Positions 24,625 through 36,019 of a stretch of DNA of 64,000 bases are shown in pieces. The notes under the pieces are model-generated. The model was not told where the DNA came from. It saw only the letters and a program-made list of their open reading frames with translations, and did not search any database. The DNA is taken from contig NC_054866.1 of assembly GCF_018320785.1 (NCBI RefSeq), positions 10,126,385 through 10,190,384 on the forward strand. The letters are read 5' to 3'. The translations under genes were made by a program, and so were the position numbers. Position 1 is the stretch's first letter. The number at the start of each line of letters is the position of its first letter. Origin of the DNA: Cheilinus undulatus (Eukaryota > Chordata > Actinopteri > Labriformes > Labridae).

Positions 24625-24858
24625 GCACAGACCTCTGCCATTAGCCCTATCTCCTAATAGTAAAGAACCCTTTAAAAATTCCTGGATCCAGACGGTGATC
24701 CGGATCACTCCCAAAATTTAATCAGTTCTTCCTTATTCCATTTCTGACATTTCCTGAAAATTTCATCAAAATCCGTCCATAACTTTTTAAGTTATGTTGC
24801 TAACAAACAAACTAACAAACCCTGCCAATCACATAACCTCCTTGGTGGAGGTTATGAT
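24625..24858 (+). mobile_element. RTE-type LINE 3' tail (Rex3/Expander-like), copy 2
   Basis: The plus strand shows CTGGATCCAGACGGTGATCC, CAGTTCTTCCTTATTCCATT and AAATCCGTCCATAACTTTTT. It then has AACAAACAAAC and ends CATAACCTCCTTGGTGGAGG. It is homologous to 15705-15905. It sits inside the left arm of the fold-back Tc1 element and has no counterpart in the right arm, so it came later. Confidence 0.85.
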
Positions 24859-26569
24859 AAAAACAACTCATTAGTTTGAAGAGCAACAGGTCAGTAACAT
24901 GACTGGGTATAAAAGGGACATTTTACGGAGGCAGTGTCTCTCAGACGTAAAAATGGGCAGAGGTCATTTGTTTAAATACTGCAACTTAAAATTGTGGAAC
25001 AACCTTAGAAAAGTGTTCTTTGGTGTAAAATTATGAGCAATTTGAACAAACATTTACATTTACAGTACAATATACTGAATCACAAGATTCTGAAAATCTG
25101 GAGAAATCTCCCCTGTGTGCAAGGGACAAGGTTGAAGGTCAATATTGGATGCTTGTAATTTCTGGACCCTCAGGCAGCCAGCATTAAAAACAGGCATGAT
25201 TCTGTACTGGAAATCACTGCATGGGCTCAGGAGCACTTCCAGAAATCATTGTCTGTCAACACAGTTCACTGTGCCATCCATAAATGTAAGTTAAAGCTGT
25301 ATCATGCAAAGAAGAAGCCATATGTATGTGAACATGATCCTCTGGGCCACATCTTATTTAAGTTGGACTGAGGAGAAATAGAAAACTGCTCTGCGGTCAG
25401 ATGAATCAAAATGTGAAATTATTTTTGGAAACCATGGCCAGAATGTGCAGTGGAATAATGAAAAGAGGGACCATCAAGCTTATCAGTGCACAGCTCAAAA
25501 GCCTGCATCTCTGATGGTATGCAGTTGCATTTGTGCCTTTGATGTGGGCAAGTTACACATCTTGTTTTTGGTTTAGCATCCTATGCTGAAATATGCAAGG
25601 CCTTCCCTGAAAGAGATGTTGTCTAGATGGGAGCACATGTTGTTCTAAAAACTCCATACACTTTTCAGCATTGATAGTGCCTTTTTACATGTTTAAGCTG
25701 CCCACGCCGTAGGCACTAATGTTACCCCATACCATCAGAGAGGCAGGCTTTTAAATTAACAAGCTGTATTATAACTCTTACCTTTAGTTCACAAGGCATG
25801 CCGTCTGTGGTTTCCAAAAAGAATTTCAAATTTTTATTCATCTGACCACAGAACAGTATTCCATTTTGCCTCAGTCCATTTTAAATGAGCTTTGGCCCAG
25901 AGAGGATCGTGTTCACATGCGTATGGCATCTTCTTTGCATGATACAGATTAGGCTTGCATTTGTGGATGGCGTGGCGACCTGTGTTGATTTCTGGAAGTG
26001 CTCCTGAGCCCATGCAGTGATTTCCAGTACAGAATCAAGCCTGTTAGGAACGAAGTGCTGCCTGAGGGGCCTGAAGATCACAAGCATCCAATACTGACCT
26101 TCAGCCTTGTCTCTTGCACACAGAGATTTCTCCAGATTCTCAGAATCTTTAAACGATATTATGCACTATAGATGGTGGGATATTACAATTCTACCCAATT
26201 TTATGCTGAGGAGCATTTTTCCCAAGACTGTTCCACAATTTTTGGATAGGTTTTTTTTTTTGCAGTTTGGTAAACCCCTGGCTATTTAAACTTCTGAGAC
26301 TCTGCCTCTATAAAATGCCCCCTTTATACCTAGTCATGTTACTGACTGGTTGCCAATTAAGCTTAATAGCAGTAAATACTCCTCCAGCTGTTTATAAGTA
26401 TGACTTCCTTTTCCTGTCCCTACTTGTTTGAAATGTGTTGTGCCCATCAAATTCAAAATAAGCTATTATTTTTTCATGAAATGAAATCTCATTTTTAACA
26501 CCTGATATGTTTTCTGTTGTATTATGAATAACATGTGGGTTTATGAGATTTGCAAATCATTGCATTATG

Positions 26570-26605
26570 GGTTTTTTTTTGTTTGTTTGTTTGTTTGTTT
26601 GTTTT
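26570..26605 (+). repeat. (GTTT)n microsatellite
   Basis: About six GTTT units after a T run, near the right end of the fold-back Tc1 element. Confidence 0.9.
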
Positions 26606-26884
26606 ACATCACCCCAACTTTTTTGGAATTGGGGTTATTTCTTCAATCCATTGTAGTGAAAATTATAACAATCTGTGGCTGTCCAAATACCTAAATGTAA
26701 GTCTCTAATTAGTTGTGTTGACAGCATCCATTCTTGCTTAGATAGTCTTTTAAAACAGTAGCATTAAAAAGAATTTAAAACAATAACAGTGATCATTTGT
26801 CTGACTTTTTTATACTGCGTTGAATGTAATCTTCTGTCATGACTAAAGTAATGACATTTCATACAACCTTTGACATTAAAGTGC

Positions 26885-26890
26885 TTTATT
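26885..26890 (-). terminator. Poly(A) signal of gene B
   Basis: AATAAA on the minus strand, about 335 bases past the stop codon of gene B. Confidence 0.4.
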
Positions 26891-27224
26891 TAAATGTTGT
26901 ACATTAATGACTTAGAGTGGACATGCATTTATTCAAACAGGTCATACCTTTACAAGTTTCAGTAAAAAATAAAAAATTCAAACACTGTAAAAGTCAACAA
27001 CCTCCTCAGTGTAGAAATGATCATTTCCTCAATATCAGCCTTAATCAGATCATGTTTTTTTTACTGTAACTGGACAGGTTTTCTCTATTGATCTTCCCAA
27101 ATTTCCTTAAAAAGAGAGCACAAGGAGCTAAGGCAGAGCTAGACTAATTGATTTCACATTGCAGTTTCTAATTGTGCCCCCAGACTCAAAACCCAAATAA
27201 GGCTCGGATTAATTTTAAATCTCT

Positions 27225-27964
27225 CTATAATATTTTTTCAGAATCATGGTCGGCAGCGAAGAGCAAGAAAACACTAAAAGTGTTATAATGATTCCCGTCA
27301 TCGCAGAGATAACAATTCTTAGGAAGGCTCACTGACACGCTATCATTGTGTTTAAGGAAGACGACCATGACAGTGGAGGAACTGTCTTCTTGATCGTACA
27401 CATTCTGGTCCGTTGAGCCGACCATGTCCTCACCGTTGACCTGCAGGCTGGCGCAGGCTTTCAGGTCGCCCCCGGGAGAACCAGCGTCACTGTAGATGGT
27501 GAAAGCCAGGCTGTAGACACCGGAGCAGGGCGCGGTGAAGACACCAGTGTCTGAATTGTAGCTATCACCCATGTCAAAGAAGACCTTTTCATAGACGATA
27601 GTCTTCTCTGTGCCGTGTGGACCGAAACACTTAAAAGGACCACTCTTAAACAGAGCCACAGAGAGGGCAGTGCGGTCAGCTGGAGGGGCACAAAAAGAAC
27701 AACCATTCACGAGAAAAAGTAGCATTGGTGCAGCAGGTTTAACTCCTCCTTACATTTGTGTCCAAAATTCCCTTTTAAACTCTGAAAAATTTCGTTTAAA
27801 TTGTCGCTTACCTTTAATGCTTTCAAGTTTGTCCTTTGTCTTTGAGTATTCTTCTTGCAGCTCAGCCAGACTTGAGTTAAAGTACGCCTGCAACGTGTTT
27901 AGCTTTTGGATGGTCTTCAGGCAGGTACAAGTACCCTGTTTCCTGTAAAAATCTGAACACAGAG

Positions 27965-28014
<50 letters not shown>

Positions 28015-28251
28015 GCAGAACAGAATATATGCAGACACATGGAGTATTTCTCACCGCTGCCTGGCTCTTTGCCTTTCTTTGGCTTCCAGGCAAATTGAGT
28101 GAAGGCAACAGCAGAGTGAAGCAGGAAAAGCAAAATAAGAGCTGTAAGAGAAAGAAGGGAAAAGGAGCTGTGTATTAGTTTCCTGGTTCTGCATTCATGT
28201 GTCTATTAACCCTCTGTAAATGCTTCGATCCTCACCTTTCATGTTGATCAT
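27225..28251 (-). CDS. Gene B: secreted C1q-domain protein, 232 aa
   Basis: Four coding exons on minus: 28251-28236, 28141-28055, 27952-27812 and 27679-27225. The total is 699 bases with consistent GT-AG phases. The start is the upstream ATG (MINMKALILLFLLHSAVAF); a second ATG three codons on would also give a signal peptide. Mature residues about 20-35 are basic. Exon 3 encodes a CTCLKTI cysteine pair and an amphipathic coil (residues about 36-82). Exon 4 holds the whole C1q domain (landmarks KCFGPHG, DTGVFTAPCSGVYSLAFTIY, CDDGNHYNTFSVFLLF). The protein should be secreted as disulfide-linked trimers. Compact introns (94, 102 and 132 bp) and the same exon plan show that it is a tandem paralogue of genes C and D. 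Ligand and tissue are unknown. Confidence 0.9.
27965..28015. repeat. (TA)n microsatellite in intron 2 of gene B
   Basis: About 50 bases of TATATA with a few interruptions. It makes up half of this 102-bp intron. Confidence 0.9.
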
Positions 28252-28308
28252 TGCAGCTGCAGAAGGACATAAAGTGATGGAGTGGCAAACGGCGGAAGTG
28301 GCGTAGAT

Positions 28309-28318
28309 ATTTATATAT
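28309..28318 (-). promoter_or_regulatory. TATA box of gene B
   Basis: The minus strand reads AAATATATAAATAT about 60-70 bases before the ATG, placing the start of transcription near 28283. Genes C and D have similarly placed TATA elements. Confidence 0.55.
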
Positions 28319-28895
28319 TTCTCCCCAAAAAACCACCCCCCTTGTTTCGTTTTTTGATTCCCTTTCTATAATTGCTCCTCCTGCTTTTTTATTTTTTTCT
28401 TTACTTAGTAAAATTTGCCTTGAAAGCCATCCAACAAAGGGACGATTATCATCATCACCAGGTGCTCTCACTTTCTAAATTCGCACAAAGGCACACGCCT
28501 TCTGGGATGTTTGGAGGCTTTTATTTCATCCATTGTTTGGAAAGGTGTGTCTCCTCAGACTTGCAGGTATGGAGGTTTGCTGATAGACTTGATTTTTATA
28601 TTCATCAACATTTATACGCAAATTGGGGTCCAAGTCGCCAAAGCAAAGGCATCAAAAATCTCATGGGTGAAACAATTTTTTGACTCCAGTTATAATTAGC
28701 ACTTTTTTGTTAAATTCAAATAACTTTGTTGAATTCAATTTGTGAAAAAGGCACATAAAATAAAGAAAATTATGTCTACAAATGTGATTTGAGAAAACTA
28801 AGAGAGGAGTAAATAGTGGATCATATCAGTAGATGCTCTGCTGTTCCTGCAGGTTTGCACAAAACAAACTTCTCAGTCTGGACTTATATATATAT

Positions 28896-28957
28896 GTCAT
28901 TTGCACTGACAATATATGTATATATATATATATATATATACTGTCAGTGCAAATGAC
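28896..28957. repeat. Perfect 16-bp hairpin arms around an AT loop
   Basis: GTCATTTGCACTGACA at 28896-28911 is exactly reverse-complemented at 28942-28957. The 30-base loop is almost pure TA. The structure sits about 580 bases upstream of the TATA box of gene B. Confidence 0.85.
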
Positions 28958-29019
28958 AATATAATTGTAAAGTCATCAACCATTCAAGAATAATTTAAAT
29001 TTTATTGGACAACCCTCCC

Positions 29020-29562
29020 AATGATTACTATTTTTCCAAAATTAAAAAAACTCAAAATGCACTGTTCCGAATTAATATGCACAACAGAGTTTCAAAACTT
29101 TTTATAGGTTGTAAAGAACTGAAAATGGTTATTTGTTGACTTTGCAGCATCAGGGGGTCATATTTACTGAAATCAAAGCTATTTCAATCAAAAACATCTT
29201 AACAGGCAAAGTTCCACGTTAACATAGGAGCCCTTCTTTGACATCACCTTCACTATTCTTGCATCCATTGAACTTGTGAGTTTTTGGAGAGTTTCTGCTT
29301 AAATTTCTTTGCAGGATGTCAGAATATCCTCCCAGAGCTGCTGTTTTGATGTGAACTGTCTCCCACCCTCATAGATCTTTAGCTTGAGGATGCTCCAAAG
29401 GATCTCAGTAGGGTTGAGGTCAGGGGAGGATGGGGGCCACACCATGAGTTTCTCTCCTTTTATGCCCATAGCAGCCAATGACACAGAGGGATTCTTTGCA
29501 GCATGAGGTGGTACCAACAATTCTGTCAGTGTGTGTTTATTTATTCTGTAACTTACTGACAT
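29020..29562 (-). mobile_element. Tc1-like transposon fragment, 3' part of transposase
   Basis: The minus strand encodes PPSSPDLNPTEILWSILKLK and then YEGGRQFTSKQQLWEDILTS. This is the DDE-region signature SPDLNPIENLW and the C-terminus of a Tc1-like transposase, carrying the third acidic catalytic residue (E in TEILW). The adjoining sequence down to about 29020 looks like its 3' terminal region (AATTAATATGCACAACAGAG). The N-terminal two-thirds are missing. Confidence 0.8.
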
Positions 29563-29569
29563 GTGAAGC

Positions 29570-30480
29570 TATGTTTTCCTTTTTTTTTGAGTTTTTGTGA
29601 GTCATCAGTTAATAATCACAAAATCTCAGCAGAAACTCTCATGCACGTCATCCAAGGGACCAAACACTGCAAACTCATTAAATAGTTTTACTTAAGTTTG
29701 GGTTTGAAACATTGGGGGTGGGGGTGGGGGGGTGCCTGTGAAAAGGGCCATGGCAGGGTTCAGCCTTTGACTGCATACAGGAAAGAGCTTCAGTGTCAGC
29801 TGGAATTCTTGGGAACGGTCTAATCCATGAAAGAAATGTAAATTAGAAAGATGGAATCAAAAAACAACGTTTAAAAAAAGTCATAATTGAGAGAGTCTCT
29901 TACTCAGAAAAATGGAGCAAATTTAATTTTTTATTTATTTTTTTCATGCAAATGCACACATTCATTAATATTATTTTCTCATAAAAACAGATTTTTACAT
30001 AATCCAGTAATTATAGACAGACCAAAGTTGTTCAGCAAGTTTTATTTATTCCGTCATCAACATTCATAACTTTTATAGAAAAAGCTTAAAGGTTGTTTTT
30101 CAAACTTTATAAGGATTTTTATCTCTTTTCCCATTATCATGACCAATTCATGGTTCAAATTAATCAGAAATTTCTGTTTATTTAATAAGTGAATGGAAAA
30201 CATTAACTTACATGCTAATTGCTGAAAGAGCAATTAATTCTTGGTACAGGACATTTTTTTTCTTACATATTTTTCTATTACAAATAACTTCTCATCAGTT
30301 CAACATGGTTAGTTCATGCAACCATGACTTTACATGGCAAACACATTTATTTAAAAGTGGATTTAAACAGGCCTCATCTAAAATCTTTTTGTGGATGATC
30401 AATGGTATTTCACCTCATGAAATATGTAAAAATATGATGGAATAGATTATGAGATTAGGAGCTACAAATCTAAATGTCAC
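29570..30480. other. No coding exon; 3' region of gene C
   Basis: Contains a G-rich patch at 29707-29735 (GGGGGTGGGGGTGGGGGGG), which can form a G-quadruplex, and AT-rich sequence. A minus-strand AATAAA at 30041-30046 is a candidate poly(A) signal for gene C, about 440 bases past its stop. Confidence 0.4.
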
Positions 30481-30487
30481 AACAGAC

Positions 30488-32011
30488 TTAATAATACTCA
30501 TAATAGTCATAGTCAGTAGTGTACATCAGGAAAGCAGTGAAAGTGTTGTAGTAGCTGCCGTAGTCACAGATAACACAACCTTCAGGCAGGACGACAGCCA
30601 CCTCATCCCCGGCCTTTAACTTTATGGCCAAAACAGCCGTGGCACTGTCTTCAAGGTCCTGACCGTTCATCTCCAGCAGCCAAGACACGTCTGTGCCGTT
30701 AACCTGCAGAACAGCGCAGGCGTTCAGGTCATTGTCAGAGGCCTGGGCCCCATAGATGGTGACAGAGACGCCGTAGACCCCAGAGTAGGGAACGGTGAAG
30801 TTCCCGCTTTCCACACTGTAGCTGTCTCCCATGTTGATGTAGGCATGCTTGTAGACGATGGTCTTGGGGCTTTCGAAAGGGCCGTAGCAGTTTTCAGTAT
30901 GATTCAGAGCAACGGAGAAAGCACAGCGGCTGTCTGGAAATGAGGACAGAAGAAGAAAAAAAGGCAGACTGATGGCATGACAAGCAATGCTGTCTTAAAC
31001 TAGGACTATAAATAATAATTGACTACCTTTTTCCCTGAGGAAAGAGAACTTTGGTGATAAAAACTCTGACAAAAATTAAGTTTGGTTTTTGTCAGTGAGA
31101 CTAAAATATTAATACTGGACAAGTGGACAATCAAATTCCATGATACTGCACCGCTGTGAGTTGACTAAAATTAATGAACAATTTTTTCCCTAAGACTAGG
31201 GTCTTTGAATATTGAGTCCATTATTTTTTCAATGGGGGGGTCAGCTCCCTAATCCGAATAAACATCATGTAATCCAACCTTGCATAATGAGTCTGTTGCA
31301 TTTTATTTGTCTTCACTGTGAAGATTCGTAGAATGTGAAAACTGTTTTGTACAGTGATTAAAATGAGGCGTGAGGATGTTCCTGTGGCTTTGTGACTTCT
31401 TAAAAAGCACACTGGATCCATCCACCCCGACAGAGTTCCTTATGAAACTTTTAATTCAGTCTCTGTTAGCTGGCAGTGAGAACAAACTTTCGTCTCTGTT
31501 ACATTTCCATGGTTGATGTCTACATAATACTCAGGCAAATCACAGCATTTCAGTGCAGGAGAGGGAGAAAAAAGGAGGAAGTAGTAGGCACAGTTTTGAT
31601 TCATCAGTCACCTGTCTAAGTGGCTAATGACTGAAAATTTGCATTAAATCAAACTTGATTGTAAAAAAAAAACCTGACAAATGGAACATTTGATGTCAGT
31701 GTGCAAACAGAATAACTGAGACCTGTTTTCATTTTAATGTGTGTAAAATTCAGCTCAGTGTGTAAAGGCCTTAAACTAAAATCAAAAACAGCTTTCAAAA
31801 ATGTAAAATACACCGACTAAAATACTGACACACAGTAGAAACATATCCTGGCTTTCAAATGTCCAGCAGTCAAGCAGTGTTTAGTTTCTTTCATGAAAAT
31901 GAAGCTTATTTTTCATCAGAGATTTTATCACCGGAGATCTATTTTTCACTAGTTTAGTCCATTCTTCCATATGGAGGAAGGCGCCTTAAATTATGTTAAA
32001 AATTAGGAGTC

Positions 32012-32042
<31 letters not shown>

Positions 32043-35000
32043 CACTGACTTTCATCAGTGTATCTCAAATAAAATAAAGTGGGGATAATGCCTCAATGTG
32101 TTTCATATATATATATATATATATATGTATACATATATTTTATATATATATATATTAACATGGCTCGTTATTTTTATTTCCAAATTAATGTCTTTAGCTA
32201 AAGGAAGGACTAGTGAGGACTTTCTATTGACTCAAACTTTTCTAAAATGTTTTTGAGTTTTTGTTGACTAAATCTAGAGCAAAACTATGAAGGTTAAAAA
32301 CAACAAAAATGTGACTAAAACTGCAAGTAATTATTATTCTAAGACTTAGATTGAATTCAAAATAGCTGCTTAAATACAGTAATGACAATCAAAGTTTTCA
32401 CTCTGAGACTTTTAAATAAAATCTTTATTTTTCAGTTTCTAATACTCAGATTTATCGCTCACCTTTTTCAGCAAGGGCTTTCTTTGCATAATGAAGCTCG
32501 TAAGACATTGCTTCATAGGTGTAGTTAAAGAACTGCTCCATCCTATACATCTGCTTCTCCATCAGGCAGCAGCCACACGACAGCAGGTCCACCTTGCACT
32601 CTGTGTGAGCAAACACACTTTTGAACATTCAATCACAGATGAGGGCAAATGCTAGTACACTGACTACAAACCAGGGGTGTCCAAACTTTTCTGAATGAGG
32701 GCCACACAAAAAAAAAATATTAAGATGCCATGGCTGCTTTGATTCCTGAAAGAAGCTGCTGATTTTTAAAGTATGGGTGCTTATGAAAAAGATTAGCACA
32801 CTATGCTTAGGAAATCCAATCTTGAGACAGAGCAGGTAGCAGAGGAAATAAGTACAGTTCATGTTGCTATTTGCTCTAATCATTTCAACTTGATTTATCT
32901 GGGTGTTAGGAATTAAGACATCTTTATTTTGGTAGTTAATATGTTTATATGTCTACATTTAGTAGGGAAATAAAGCCTGTTATTCAATTTTCTTGTCAAA
33001 ATGTTTGTTTACAGACCTAACAAAGCAGCACTGACAGAAGGGAAAACTAACTACTACCTTGTACATACTTTTATGTCTTTATACTATGTTTTCCTATATT
33101 AATCTTAGCCCTGATTCTTAATTCAATGTGCTCTTTGTGAGGGATTATTTTTACCTGAGGACCTCTGATAAAACTCTAATCACTCCCTGATGATACAATG
33201 TGTAGCCATACATTTTCATCGGATCAGCAAAGTCTGCAACGTAAACGACTTTACTGATGTTTCTGGTGGAAAGCAGAGATATGACTTAGCAGTAATGACA
33301 AAGGCCCAGTCTGTTATTGTCTTTGAGGTCATTATAATTTTTTTACATTCATAATCTGTAAAAAGCTGTCCATGCTGAATGAACAAGTGAACAATTTGTC
33401 CTCCCTCTCGTATTTGGATCACGTCTGTCATCTGTGGGTATCAGCAGCTGATTAGGCGGCGAGGAATAGCCAAGTACCAGAACATCTTTCCTGGTAATGC
33501 CTGAGAGCAATGAGATGACTTGCTTACAATACAAACCTTTTCGGTCATTGTTTTCTGCAGTCAACGTTATTCTAGACTCTGTTAATTCTGGATTGTTGCG
33601 TTGCACACAAATACCTACTCTCCCAGCACAGATCAGCTGTTGTAGCCTAATAAGTGGAACATAACAGAACACATTTATAAAGCTCAGTAACTATTAAAAG
33701 TGTAATTAGAGAGCAGACATGCACATATGCATTTAGATTGTTGAGTTTTTAGAAAATAAACTCAATTATTAAAATAAACTGCAATGAACTAAAGAAAATA
33801 CTTTAATTGCCCTCAAGGTGTCAATACTTTATTCACAATGCCATGCACAGCCTCTGTTTTTTTAATCAATAAAAAGAGCAGATAAAGCAGCACGGACAGT
33901 AATGCTCTATTTGCACCGGATTGGTATTACCTGTGGACCTCTGGTCATAATCACGTATGACATTCTTTAATCCTGTGTGAATGGACTATGTCTGTTAATT
34001 TCAAAGTAAACATCCAAGGGTGAGTTTCTGACAACATTTCAGCACACAGAGGTCCACAGGTAATACTAACCCTGTGTGATTCAGTATCTCTGTAATTCAG
34101 GGTGGTAATTATGTTATTTTTCTGTCCGTGTGGCTTTGTTTCTTTTCTTTTTCAACTGAAAAATTACTAGCATCTGTGTAGGACATTTTTAACCATTTTT
34201 TGACTCACAATTGTTCTGCTATGGTTTTGGTGCATTTCAGCCCTTCAGATTTAGCACTGCACTCTTAACCCTCTGGTATTACACTGGGGAGGGGTGAGGG
34301 AGGCTTTCACCTTCTCTCCTTCTCTGTTTGATCACATGCAGATACAAACATGACAGGTGTCACCTTGATGCATAATGGGAGAGCGAGTGAAGCCAGTCAC
34401 TGGGTCATTGATCATGGACAACTTTTCTTACAAAAATGTAAAAAGAACGGACACATATGTCTGTTGAAAGTATGTGCGGTCCACTGCAAAATGCATGGAC
34501 TTCGTGGCATTTTTAAAATGGAATTTAGAAATAAAACTTCAGAAATGTCTGTAAACTTGAGTATTTCACAGACTTCCCATTTCTCAGGCAAATGCGTTGC
34601 AAAGATACTGATGTCCAGGAGTAATTCACAAGTTATCCAAGGTACCCAGGTGATACTAATCCTGTGTGAATAGGGCTTAATACAGTACAAGTTTCATCTT
34701 CTTATGTCATCCTTATTCTATTTCATTTTTAGAATTAAAGATAAACCAAGGGCCATACTTGGACCTCAGGCCATAGCTTGGACACCCCTGCTATAGACAT
34801 AAAGAGCACACTGATCCTGGACAGTCTCTTACGTTTGTCTTCACTGGGGTCCGTGTGCGCTGGCATGATGTGTTCCGGCCAGTCAAAGCCTTCCCCATGC
34901 CAGCCAAACACTGCGTGAAGCAGACACAGCAGTACGGCAGCTGGAGGAGGGACAAAAAGCAGGCGTTTGCAGGGATTTTCCCACATGAAACAAAATCTAT

Positions 35001-35478
35001 TTTAGAGTATTCAGACAAACATAATCCCTTAAAAAAGATCGTAAAGGGTCCCTGTAACCATAACCCCCTTCTTACGATCTGACTTTATTCTCATTACACT
35101 TATTTTAACCCACATCCAGAAAAATATTTCATTTCAAGATATAATGAGGCAAAAAGAAAAAAGTCTGAATGGCTTATAAGAAATATCTCTCAATCAAACA
35201 AGCATGTTGAAATTGTTGAGGGTGTTGAAAGATTAGTTAGTATTCCACAATCCATGACTCAAACATGTCAAATTTAGCTTTTTTTCCCCCATAGGTTGAT
35301 ATTTTTTTACCTATTGTAACAACTCAGCACCTTAAAATGTGTACCTGGACATGTCAGGTGGATATGGATCAAAAAATAGATATTCCTGACTAGAAGTTAT
35401 TAAATACACTTGCTGAGATTTGAGTTTTTGCAGTATTAAAAGCCATCACTAAGCCAAATCAAGGATCTCACCTTTCAT
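30488..35478 (-). CDS. Gene C: secreted C1q-domain protein, 232 aa, with a tyrosine-rich tail
   Basis: Four coding exons on minus: 35478-35472, 34940-34833, 32600-32463 and 30933-30488. The total is 699 bases, phases are consistent and the length equals that of gene B. The signal peptide is MKAAVLLCLLHAVFGW. Exon 3 carries LSCGCCLMEKQMYRMEQFFN, a cysteine cluster leading into a short amphipathic coil. Exon 4 holds the C1q domain (CAFSVALNHT, ENCYGPFES, FTVPYSGVYGVSVTIYGA, CDYGSYYNTFTAFLMY). It ends in an unusual acidic, tyrosine-rich tail, TTDYDYYEYY. NHT and NYT are possible N-glycosylation sites. Introns 2 and 3 are much longer than in gene B because of insertions: a hAT element in intron 2, and repeat X plus (TA)n in intron 3. 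I expect a secreted trimer; the ligand is unknown. Confidence 0.9.
31265..31775. repeat. Dispersed repeat X, copy 2, in intron 3 of gene C
   Basis: Collinear with 5640-6170 in the same orientation, with matching words such as CCTTGCATAATGAGTCTG, CCTGTGGCTTTGT, TTTCCATGGTTGATG and GATTCATCAGTCACC. The two copies differ by many substitutions and small indels, so neither is recent. The family is unrecognised. Confidence 0.6.
32012..32158. repeat. (CAAAA)n and (TA)n microsatellites
   Basis: About six AAAAC pentamers at 32012-32040, and a near-pure TA tract at 32107-32158, both in intron 3 of gene C. Confidence 0.85.
32672..34790 (+). mobile_element. hAT element filling intron 2 of gene C, 2.1 kb
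   Basis: The left end is CAGGGGTGTCCAAACTTTTC. The right end, read on minus, is CAGGGGTGTCCAAGCTATGG. The flanks CTACAAAC (32664-32671) and CTATAGAC (34791-34798) agree at 6 of 8 bases, consistent with an aged 8-bp duplication. GGGCCACAC just inside the left end and GGGCCATA near the right end are typical subterminal words of this hAT group. No intact transposase is seen. A second element is nested at 33904-34677. The intron is 32601-34832, so the element occupies about 95% of it. Confidence 0.85.
33904..34677. mobile_element. Nested MITE-like element with long inverted ends
   Basis: The left end is GCTCTATTTGCACCGGATTG followed by GTATTACC. The right end, read on minus, is GCCCTATTCACACAGGATTA followed by GTATCACC. 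About 21 of 28 positions agree by eye. Inside, a second copy of the same subterminal text (CAGAGGTCCACAGGTAATAC at 34049-34068) faces the left end (ATTACCTGTGGACCTCTG at 33927-33944). This suggests a smaller hairpin or an earlier rearrangement. The target duplication is unclear. Confidence 0.6.
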
Positions 35479-35551
35479 GTTGATGCTGGAAAATTGAGAT
35501 GAATCAAAAGGACTGAAGGTGTGCTGAATGATCACAAGACAAATTTTGAGG

Positions 35552-35560
35552 ATTTATATT
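35552..35560 (-). promoter_or_regulatory. TATA box of gene C
   Basis: The minus strand reads AATATAAATCC about 75 bases before the ATG of gene C. Its position is comparable to that in genes B and D. Confidence 0.5.
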
Positions 35561-35879
35561 CTTTTAGAGCCCCTCCCTTCTTACCTCTCATTTTTTTAAT
35601 ATCTCTAACTTGCGCATTGCTCCTCCTTTAGTCTTTTTATTTCTTAATCTCCGCCCTATTTGCTTTTATAACTTTAGAAACTAGCAGTTTCTGTCCACAT
35701 CACTAGGGGCTCTGGTTATTCAGATATCTCACACAGGCAGGCACACACCCTCCAGGGCTTTGTTAATAGTGCCACTCTGGCATCGTGATCCTGACGGAGA
35801 GGCGATCTTGATCTGGAGTTCAGGTTTCTTCTTTTCTGTTAAAAACTGAGCTACACATTTATATATATATAAGCCTGTA

Positions 35880-36010
35880 GGTGAGGCTGATAAAGAGGAG
35901 AGCTTTCTGGGTCTCAGACACATAAAAGGGTCCATGGAGGTCCTCAAAAACATGGACCATTGTATAGTTAAGCTGTGATAATCAGATTTATTTCTAACCT
36001 AAACACTAAC
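35880..36010 (+). repeat. Dispersed repeat Y, copy 1 (hAT-like text)
   Basis: GAGGCTGATAAAGAGGAGAG through GTATAGTTAAGCTGTGATAA and TTTATTTCTAACCT matches 52005-52170 in order and orientation at roughly two-thirds identity. The GGGGATAAAGGGGAGAGC..GGGGCCCC type wording is hAT-like, but ends were not resolved. Confidence 0.45.
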
Positions 36011-36019
36011 TTCTTATCG

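Larger units (their letters stand above)
24449..26635. mobile_element. Fold-back Tc1-like element with two 5' ends
   Basis: The left end reads CAATCCCAATACCAAAAAAG. The right end, read on minus, is ACCCCAATTCCAAAAAAGTT. Both abut TA. The left arm runs through the 5' half of a familiar teleost Tc1-like transposase on plus (GGTATAAAAGGGACATTTTA, GAAGAAGCCATATGTATGTG, CTGATGGTATGCAGTTGCAT). From about 25566 to the right end, the same 5' half runs back on the minus strand. The 3' half of the transposon is absent. The coding text is decayed in both arms, and an RTE tail is inserted in the left arm. Confidence 0.8.
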
